Assembly: GCA_937996755.1 (NCBI GenBank)
Contig: CALKUS010000177.1
Coordinates: 1-5,749 of the forward strand
Reading direction: 5' to 3'
Source: an uncultured Pseudomonadota bacterium
GTDB lineage: Bacteria; Pseudomonadota; Gammaproteobacteria; Xanthomonadales; Ahniellaceae
DNA length: 5,749 bases
The notes under the pieces were generated by a model. It worked only from the letters and a program-made list of their open reading frames with translations. It was not told the origin of the DNA and searched no databases. How positions within the stretch are numbered: the first letter of the stretch is position 1; each line of letters starts with the position of its first letter. Position numbers and translations under genes: made by a program. Below, piece after piece: positions 1 to 5,749 of the stretch.

Positions 1-872
1 GTGTCCGCATAGGAGGAGGGCTTGAGCACGCCCGTCGCGTCGATGTGGGCGTACGCGCGGAGGCCGCCTTCCTGCACCAATGGATCGCAGGTCGGGAAGC
101 CTTCCGCGCTCGACTCGTTGATGCAGAGCTTCAGTGGGCCCTTGTAACCCTCGACCCAGCGACGCAGCCCCTGAATCGTGTCCACGGAGGCGGCCAACAA
201 GCTGCGAACGGGCATCTGGGGGAGCAGGAGGAGCTCGCAGGCCCCAACGTCTGCGGAGATGCGGGCAACCTCATCGAGCTCGGGCAGCGTGCGTTCGTTG
301 ATGACGACGTTGACGCCGAAGCGCGAGATGGCTCGAACGTGCGCCAGGTGCTCGATAAACTTGGAGAACGAGCGCCGTCGGATGGACTCGTATGTTGCCC
401 CGACACCGTCCATGCTGACGCGGATGAAGTGGACGCTCCCCTGGAGCCGTTCCGAAAGCTCGCGATCGATGTGGTGGCCATGGGTGGTAAACGACACTGA
501 GAGGCGCGTCTCGGTGGCTGCGAACTGACAAATCCGCACGAACCCAGGATAGATCGTAGGTTCTCCACCACCGAGGCCGATGCCGAGTGTGCCAGCCTGA
601 TCCAGCTCCGCTAGCCAGCGCGAAACCGTGTCGAAGGGCAGCTGATCGCGAGACTTCGGCGCGTAGCAGTGCACGCAAGCCAGGTCGCATCGGTTCGTGA
701 GCGCGATGGACACCTGGCGAGGCACTCGCGTGTGAAGCGCGACAGGTAACCGCACCTCATCAAGAAGGACGTTCAGGCCGGAGTCTCGGTCGAAGAGATG
801 CACACCTGCGGCCGAGAAGCGCTGCTTCCATGAGCGTCGTCCGCCGACAGACGTGGCGAACGCTTCCCTCAT
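1..872 (-). CDS. Radical SAM protein, C-terminus cut off by the window edge
   Basis: The first 290 residues are present. A radical SAM enzyme binds a [4Fe-4S] cluster and cleaves S-adenosylmethionine to start radical chemistry; the substrate here is unknown. The sequence shows the cluster motif CDLACVHC (C62, C66, C69; CX3CX2C) followed by YAPK, and a GGGEP SAM-binding motif at residues 101-105. RVSMDGVG and the following beta/alpha pattern fit a partial TIM barrel. Residues 1-52 form an N-terminal extension (HLFDRDSGLNVLLDE) before the first barrel strand. The visible C-terminal part (FPTCDP, then AYAHIDATGVLKPSSYAD) resembles the start of a SPASM/twitch-type segment but has Ser where PqqE-like enzymes place an auxiliary-cluster Cys. 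I chose ATG 872 because AAAGGGG lies 6 nt upstream and the ATG overlaps the stop of the preceding gene (ATGA). An in-frame ATG at 899 is possible but less well placed. Class assignment is secure; specific function is not. Confidence 0.9.
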   Translation of the reverse strand, partial: MREAFATSVGGRRSWKQRFSAAGVHLFDRDSGLNVLLDEVRLPVALHTRVPRQVSIALTNRCDLACVHCYAPKSRDQLPFDTVSRWLAELDQAGTLGIGLGGGEPTIYPGFVRICQFAATETRLSVSFTTHGHHIDRELSERLQGSVHFIRVSMDGVGATYESIRRRSFSKFIEHLAHVRAISRFGVNVVINERTLPELDEVARISADVGACELLLLPQMPVRSLLAASVDTIQGLRRWVEGYKGPLKLCINESSAEGFPTCDPLVQEGGLRAYAHIDATGVLKPSSYAD

Positions 873-885
873 GACGCACCCCTTT
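869..885 (-). promoter_or_regulatory. Translational coupling site: ATGA overlap with Shine-Dalgarno
   Basis: Read on the minus strand, AAAGGGG (879-885) lies 6 nt before ATG 872, inside the last codons of the upstream small gene. That gene's TGA (871-869) shares two bases with the ATG. This fixes the radical SAM start and indicates that the two proteins are made from one transcript by coupled translation. Confidence 0.75.
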
Positions 886-1384
886 CGCAGTTCAAGCATG
901 GCATCCCACACTGCTCCTCAAGCTCGCGCCAGCCCGGGACGGCGGCGCTCATGAGCGCTTTGAAGAGCCGCCCGTGGGTCGGCGCGCGTAAGTGCAGCAG
1001 CTCTTGGGCGATGGCGAAGTCCTGGAAGCGCGGTTCCTGACCGACGAGATCGCTCGCCACCATAACGGTGCCTGCCGACGAGCACGCACCCGATATGAAG
1101 TCAAGCATCTCCTCGACCAACCAGTGGAGCGTGAAACCCTCTCCGTGGTAGGCCGTGCGTTGCTTGGACTTGATGAGGCTCATGAACCGATCCAGCCCGA
1201 GCGATTCTTGCGTCTGAACACTACCTGCAGCTTCAAGTGTCATTATGTTCGCAATGCTAGGAGCGTGAAGGCTGCGCACAATGGCCATTGGGGAAGAGTC
1301 CGCCGTAGCGCGCCACATGCTGGCCGACCGGTCCAGCAACTGAATAGCGAACGCCACGCCGCGACGGTCAGTCTGACCAGGCAC
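869..1384 (-). CDS. Small protein of unknown function with a C-terminal CX3CX2C cluster, partner of the radical SAM gene
   Basis: This is up to 171 aa and I do not recognise the family. It appears soluble, with no signal peptide or membrane segment. The middle is mixed alpha-helical in character (HWLVEEMLDF; AIAQELLHL). The last 13 residues carry C159, C163 and C166 (CGMPCLNC), the same spacing as a radical SAM cluster motif but at the extreme C-terminus. Its TGA overlaps the ATG of the radical SAM gene (ATGA, 869-872), so the two are probably co-transcribed and translationally coupled. The start is uncertain. GTG 1384 is the first possible codon but lies 20 nt from the nearest strong Shine-Dalgarno sequence. 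ATGs at 1318, 1288, 1243 and 1183 are alternatives with weak or no visible ribosome site; 1243 gives 124 aa and 1183 gives 104 aa. Possible roles are an iron-sulfur or metal-binding accessory protein, a substrate (peptide precursor) or a binding partner of the enzyme. These are inferences from gene linkage only. Confidence 0.7.
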   Translation of the reverse strand: MPGQTDRRGVAFAIQLLDRSASMWRATADSSPMAIVRSLHAPSIANIMTLEAAGSVQTQESLGLDRFMSLIKSKQRTAYHGEGFTLHWLVEEMLDFISGACSSAGTVMVASDLVGQEPRFQDFAIAQELLHLRAPTHGRLFKALMSAAVPGWRELEEQCGMPCLNCERGAS

Positions 1385-1453
1385 TCCACTCTGTCAAGCT
1401 TGCCCCTCCTTCCTCCGCTGGATAACTTGCCAAGGTTTCCGCGCCGGCGCCCC
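1385..1453. other. Short divergent intergenic gap between the accessory operon and dnaE
   Basis: This 69-bp gap must hold at least part of the control of two divergent transcripts unless promoters lie inside the genes. On the minus strand a strong Shine-Dalgarno AAGGAGG (1405-1411) sits 7 nt before TTG 1397, but that TTG opens only a 9-codon frame. It is 15 nt from GTG 1389 (48-aa frame) and 20 nt from GTG 1384. On the plus strand TTGCCC (1400-1405) and GATAAC (1421-1426), 15 nt apart, are a weak possible promoter for dnaE. The dnaE start itself has no good ribosome site; the nearest purine run, AAGG at 1432-1435, is 18 nt away. None of these promoter calls is firm. Confidence 0.35.
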
Positions 1454-4400
1454 ATGCCCTCCTTCGTCCACCTCCACCTCCACAGCGAGTACTCGCTGAC
1501 GGACTCCACGATCCGCGTGCCGGAGCTGGTGGCGGCGGTGGCGGCTGCGCGGATGCCGGCGGTGGCGTTGACCGACGACTCCAACCTGTTCGCGCTGGTG
1601 AAGTTCCACAAGGCGGCGGAAGCGGCCGGCCTGAAGCCGATCTCGGGCGCGGACGTCTGGGTCGAAGACGAAAAGGCCGAGCCGTTCCGGCTCACGCTGC
1701 TGTGCCAGGACCGCACGGGCTACCGCAACCTCTCGATCCTGCTCACGCAGGCGTATCGACATCGCCACGATCCCGACCGCGTGAGCGTGCGGCGCGAGTG
1801 GCTGGAGGAGAAGCACGAAGGCCTGATCGTGGTCGCCGGCCCGGGCTCGGACGTCGGTCGCGCGATCGCCGCCGGCCGCGACGAATCCGCACAAGCCGCG
1901 CTTGCGCGATGGACGCGCCGATTCGACGAGCGCTGTTACCTGGAGCTCGTGCGGGCGAACCGTCCGGAGGACGAGCACTTCGTCGCCGTCGCCGTGGAGA
2001 TCGCCGCGCAGCTCGATTGCCCGGCGATCGCGAGCAACGACGTGCGCTTCATCGCGCGCGAGGATTTCGAGGCGCACGAAGCGCGCGTCTGCATCCACGA
2101 AGGCCATGCGCTCGCCGATCCGAAGCGGCCGCGCCCGTACTCGCCCGAGCAGTACCTGAAGTCGCCGGCGGAGATGGCGCAGCTGTTCTCCGACCTGCCG
2201 GAAGCGCTCGAGAATTCCGTCGAGCTCGCGAAGCGCTGCAACCTCGAGCTCTCGTTCGGCAAGTACTACCTGCCGGCGTTCCCCGTGCCCAAGGCGAACC
2301 TCAGCGAGAACGACTACATCGCGGAGCGGTCGCGCGAGGGACTGGAGCAGCGCCTCGCGACGCAGGGCGTCGCGGACCGCTTCGCGCGCAGCGACTACGA
2401 CGCGCGCCTCGCGCTCGAGCTCGACGTGGTCGTGAAGATGGGCTTCGCGGGCTACTTCCTGATCGTCGCCGACTTCATCGGCTGGGCGAAGGAGAACGAC
2501 ATCCCGGTTGGCCCGGGCCGCGGCTCCGGTGCGGGCTCGCTCGTCGCCTATGCGCTCGGCATCACCGACCTCGACCCGCTGCGCTACGAGCTGCTGTTCG
2601 AGCGGTTCCTGAATCCCGAACGCGTGTCGATGCCGGACTTCGACATCGACTTCTGCATGGATCGCCGCGACGAGGTGATCGACTACGTCGGCCGCCGCTA
2701 CGGCCGCGAGCGCGTCTCCCAGATCATCACGTACGGCACGATGGCCGCGAAGGCCGTGCTGCGCGACTCCGGCCGCGTGCTCGGCATGCCATACGGCCAG
2801 GTCGACCGCATCGCGAAGCTCATCCCCGCGCGGCCGCTGGACATCACGCTGGACGACGCGCTCGGCGAATCGGACAAGGCGCTGAAGGAACCGGAGCGCG
2901 TCTCGCCCGAGTTCCGCCAGGCCTACGACGCGGAAGAGGAAATCCGCGCGCTCGTCGACCTCGCGCGCAAGCTCGAGGACCTCACGCGCAACGCGGGCAA
3001 GCACGCCGGCGGCGTGGTGATCGCGCCGAGCGATCTCACCGACTTCACGCCGCTCTACTCGGAATCGCGCGACGCGGGGAGCCTCGTCACGCAGTTCGAC
3101 AAGGACGACGTCGAGGCGATCGGCCTGGTGAAGTTCGACTTCCTCGGCCTGCGCACGCTCACCATCATCGACTGGGCGGTGAAGGCGATCAACGCGAAGC
3201 GCGCGGTCGCGGGCGAAGCGCCGCTCGACATCGCGAAGCTGCCGATGACCGACCAGCGCACCTACGCGCTGCTGAAGTCGTGCCGCACGACGGCCGTGTT
3301 CCAGCTCGAATCGCGCGGCATGAAGGAGCTGGTGCGCAAGCTGCAGCCCGACACGTTCGACGACATCGTCGCGCTCGTCGCGCTGTTCCGCCCGGGCCCG
3401 CTGCAGTCGGGCATGGTGGACGACTTCATCGACCGCAAGCACGGGCGCGCGCAGGTCGCCTATCCGCACGCGTCGCTGGAAGCGATCCTCAAGCCGACCT
3501 ACGGCGTGATCGTCTACCAGGAACAGGTGATGCAGATCGCGCAGGTGCTCGCCGGCTACACGCTGGGCGGCGCCGACCTGCTGCGCCGCGCGATGGGCAA
3601 GAAGAAGCCGGAGGAAATGGCGAAGGAGCGCGTGAAGTTCGAGGGCGGCGCTTCCGAGCGCGGCATCGACGCGCGCCTCGCGACCTCGATCTTCGACCTG
3701 ATGGAGAAGTTCGCCGAGTACGGCTTCAACAAGTCGCACTCGGCCGCGTACGCGCTCGTGGCCTACCAGACCGCGTGGCTGAAGGCGCACTACGCCGCGG
3801 AGTTCATGGCCGCCGTGCTCAGCGCCGACATGGACAACACCGACAAGGTGGTGAACTTCCTCGACGACGCGCGCGAGATCGGCCTCAGCGTGCTGCGCCC
3901 CGCGATCAACGCGGGCGAGTACATGTTCACCGCGCTCGACGCGAAGACGATCCAGTACGGGCTCGGCGCCGTGAAGGGCGTCGGCCGCGGCGCGGTGGAG
4001 GCGATCGTCGAGGAGCGCCGGCGCGGCGGCGAGTACGCATCGCTGCTCGACCTCTGCCAGCGCGTCGACCCGCAGAAGCTCAACAAGCGCGTGCTCGAGG
4101 CGCTGATCCATTCGGGCGCGCTCGATGCGCTCGCGCAGAACCGCGCCACGTTGATGGTGCAACTGCCCGAGGTGATGAAGGCGGCCGACCAGCGCCTGCG
4201 CGACATCGCGGCGGGACAGAACGACATGTTCGGCGGCGGCTCGCCCGCGCCTGCCGCACTCGAGCTGCCGGAAGCGCCGGACTGGCCGCTGATGCAGATG
4301 CTCAACGGCGAGCGCGAGACGCTCGGCCACTACCTCTCGGGCCACCCGACGGACGCGTGCGCGCGCGACCTCGGCCAGCTCGTCAGCGGCGCCGTGGGCC

Positions 4401-4987
4401 GCGCCGACGAGATCTACAAACCGCCCGGCCCGCACGAGCGCAAGCATCGCCACGAAAGCCCCGCCACGCTCGGCGGACTCGTGGTGAACGTGCGCCGCCG
4501 TGGCGACCAGATGGCGTTCGTGCAGCTCGAGGACGCGAGCGGCCGCATCGAGGTGCCGTTCTTCCGCGAGGCGTTCACCGAGTACTCGCCGCTGCTCGTG
4601 AAGGACCAGATCCTCGTGATCGAGGGCGGCCTCGCGATGGACGAGTTCAGCGGCAACCTCGTGCTGCGCGCGCGCCATGCGTGGTCGCTGGACGAAGCGA
4701 TCGCGCGGTTCGCGCGGCTGGTCAAGGTGAAGCTGGAAGGCGCCGGGCCGGATACCGTCGCGCGATTGCGCGCGGCGCTCGTGCCGCACAAGCCGGGATC
4801 CACGCCGATCCGGCTGCTCCACTGCACCGCGTCGCTCCGGACAGAGCTCGACCTCGGCGACGAGTGGCGCGTGCGGGCGTCTTCGGCCTTGCGGGATGCG
4901 CTCCTGACGATTCCTGGAGTGCAGGATGTGGAATTCGTCGTGGCGAGGGCGAACACAGCCGCGCCGAAACTGGCCGAAGCCGGCTGA
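1454..4987 (+). CDS. dnaE: DNA polymerase III alpha subunit (replicative polymerase)
   Basis: Complete, 1177 aa, close to the usual length (about 1160 in E. coli). It polymerises DNA at the replication fork as the catalytic subunit of the Pol III core, with epsilon (DnaQ) and theta in E. coli. The N-terminal PHP domain begins HLHLHSEYS (6-14). The polymerase domain has PVGPGRGSGAGS (351-362) and the catalytic triad D397 and D399 (PDFDID) plus D562 (KFDFLGL), matching E. coli D401, D403 and D555. FRPGP (645-649) and FNKSHSAAY (758-766) are conserved finger-region motifs. A helix-hairpin-helix region starts near 835, the beta-clamp-binding motif QNDMF is at 922-926, an OB fold spans about 1005-1082, and a C-terminal tail follows. 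Compared with E. coli it has about 11 extra residues before the conserved EEEIRAL segment (near 480) and a charged stretch before the OB fold. I chose ATG 1454 because FVHLHLH follows at the family position; the frame stays open to 992, but that part is noncoding on this strand. Confidence 0.98.
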   Translation: MPSFVHLHLHSEYSLTDSTIRVPELVAAVAAARMPAVALTDDSNLFALVKFHKAAEAAGLKPISGADVWVEDEKAEPFRLTLLCQDRTGYRNLSILLTQAYRHRHDPDRVSVRREWLEEKHEGLIVVAGPGSDVGRAIAAGRDESAQAALARWTRRFDERCYLELVRANRPEDEHFVAVAVEIAAQLDCPAIASNDVRFIAREDFEAHEARVCIHEGHALADPKRPRPYSPEQYLKSPAEMAQLFSDLPEALENSVELAKRCNLELSFGKYYLPAFPVPKANLSENDYIAERSREGLEQRLATQGVADRFARSDYDARLALELDVVVKMGFAGYFLIVADFIGWAKENDIPVGPGRGSGAGSLVAYALGITDLDPLRYELLFERFLNPERVSMPDFDIDFCMDRRDEVIDYVGRRYGRERVSQIITYGTMAAKAVLRDSGRVLGMPYGQVDRIAKLIPARPLDITLDDALGESDKALKEPERVSPEFRQAYDAEEEIRALVDLARKLEDLTRNAGKHAGGVVIAPSDLTDFTPLYSESRDAGSLVTQFDKDDVEAIGLVKFDFLGLRTLTIIDWAVKAINAKRAVAGEAPLDIAKLPMTDQRTYALLKSCRTTAVFQLESRGMKELVRKLQPDTFDDIVALVALFRPGPLQSGMVDDFIDRKHGRAQVAYPHASLEAILKPTYGVIVYQEQVMQIAQVLAGYTLGGADLLRRAMGKKKPEEMAKERVKFEGGASERGIDARLATSIFDLMEKFAEYGFNKSHSAAYALVAYQTAWLKAHYAAEFMAAVLSADMDNTDKVVNFLDDAREIGLSVLRPAINAGEYMFTALDAKTIQYGLGAVKGVGRGAVEAIVEERRRGGEYASLLDLCQRVDPQKLNKRVLEALIHSGALDALAQNRATLMVQLPEVMKAADQRLRDIAAGQNDMFGGGSPAPAALELPEAPDWPLMQMLNGERETLGHYLSGHPTDACARDLGQLVSGAVGRADEIYKPPGPHERKHRHESPATLGGLVVNVRRRGDQMAFVQLEDASGRIEVPFFREAFTEYSPLLVKDQILVIEGGLAMDEFSGNLVLRARHAWSLDEAIARFARLVKVKLEGAGPDTVARLRAALVPHKPGSTPIRLLHCTASLRTELDLGDEWRVRASSALRDALLTIPGVQDVEFVVARANTAAPKLAEAG

Positions 4988-5006
4988 CCAGCCGCGTCTC
5001 GAAGGA

Positions 5007-5167
5007 GGTGGGAGCGGTCCATGACCGCGACCGCGAGGCATGACAAGTGCCTGATCCGTCGAGGCTTTCTGATCGCGGCCTCGGACGTCGAAGTTCGGGG
5101 GGGGAATGCTTCGGCACGCCGGGCAGCTTCCCTTCCGCAGAGGGATGGCTCGAGGGCCGCTCCCACC
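5007..5167. repeat. Inverted REP-like repeat pair with nested hairpins (BIME-like)
   Basis: GGTGGGAGCGG (5007-5017) is repeated exactly in reverse complement as CCGCTCCCACC (5157-5167). The left copy continues into a perfect hairpin, GCGGTC-CAT-GACCGC, as expected for a REP sequence with a GTGGGAGC head followed by a GC-rich palindrome. The interior holds further short stems: AGGCA/TGCCT (5036-5040 and 5048-5052), GAGGC/GCCTC (5061-5065 and 5078-5082, extendable with one bulge) and TCCCT/AGGGA (5129-5133 and 5141-5145). There is also a run of eight G at 5097-5104. REP elements with this head are common between genes in Pseudomonas and Xanthomonadales and are mobilised by RAYT transposases. 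The family assignment is from memory of that consensus. As transcribed RNA the pair could fold as one long structure and protect the dnaE 3' end, or act as a weak terminator. There is no U-run for an intrinsic terminator. Confidence 0.75.
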
Positions 5168-5173
5168 GCCATC

Positions 5174-5182
5174 TGCTACGCT
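5174..5182 (+). promoter_or_regulatory. accA: Possible extended -10 element for accA
   Basis: TGCTACGCT fits the extended -10 pattern TGnTAnnnT, 42 nt before the accA ATG and just outside the right REP arm. No convincing -35 hexamer is found about 17 nt upstream, where the REP arm lies. In this GC-rich sequence such a match can occur by chance. Confidence 0.2.
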
Positions 5183-5224
5183 CGCGCGCTTCGAGTGCCT
5201 CAGCCCCTTTGGGTGTCGTCGACC

Positions 5225-5749
<525 letters not shown>

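Noticed and set aside
45..528. Plus-strand frames of 116-151 codons over the radical SAM gene
   Set aside because: The minus-strand frame carries the CX3CX2C and GGGEP motifs and a continuous barrel pattern; the plus frames show nothing conserved.
1247..1352. Integron attC recombination site
   Set aside because: The inverted ends read GTTCGC and GCGAAC, which do not fit the GTTRRRY and RYYYAAC core sites, and there is no cassette structure.
992..1453. Extension of the dnaE frame upstream by 154 codons
   Set aside because: It adds residues unlike any DnaE N-terminus and lies antisense to the small gene coupled to the radical SAM gene. The family start motif FVHLHLH follows ATG 1454 directly.
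1702..5043. A 1113-codon plus-strand frame inside dnaE
   Set aside because: It is an Arg/Ala/Gly/Pro-rich out-of-frame shadow of dnaE with no recognisable motif.
4988..5224. Intrinsic terminator after dnaE or a small gene in the spacer
   Set aside because: The hairpins are not followed by a T-run, and the only well-led ORF runs through repeat sequence into accA.

Overview
The window looks like high-GC chromosomal DNA from a gammaproteobacterium, most likely near Xanthomonadales (Lysobacteraceae/Rhodanobacteraceae). Three things point there: a dnaE to accA gene order, close resemblance of both proteins to the gammaproteobacterial versions, and a REP-type GTGGGAGCGG palindromic repeat in the dnaE-accA gap. 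No species can be named from the sequence alone.

Layout. Positions 1-1384 (minus strand) hold a two-gene accessory operon. The promoter-distal gene is a radical SAM enzyme, truncated by the window edge. The promoter-proximal gene is a small unrecognised protein ending in a CX3CX2C cysteine cluster. The two overlap by ATGA. Positions 1385-1453 are a short divergent gap. Positions 1454-4987 (plus) are a complete dnaE, the replicative DNA polymerase III alpha subunit (1177 aa). Positions 4988-5224 are an intergenic spacer dominated by an inverted pair of REP-like palindromes (5007-5167). Positions 5225-5749 (plus) are the first 175 codons of accA, the acetyl-CoA carboxylase carboxyltransferase alpha subunit, cut by the window end.

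How the genes fit together. dnaE and accA are core housekeeping genes in their usual gammaproteobacterial order. The genes normally found just upstream of dnaE (rnhB and the lpx genes) are absent. In their place sits the divergent radical SAM operon, which has lower and more variable GC (hand-counted lines about 47-70%, most near 60%) than dnaE (hand-counted lines about 63-70%). This suggests an accessory insertion next to a core locus. The least explained part is the radical SAM plus small Cys-rich protein pair. Its substrate cannot be read from the sequence.
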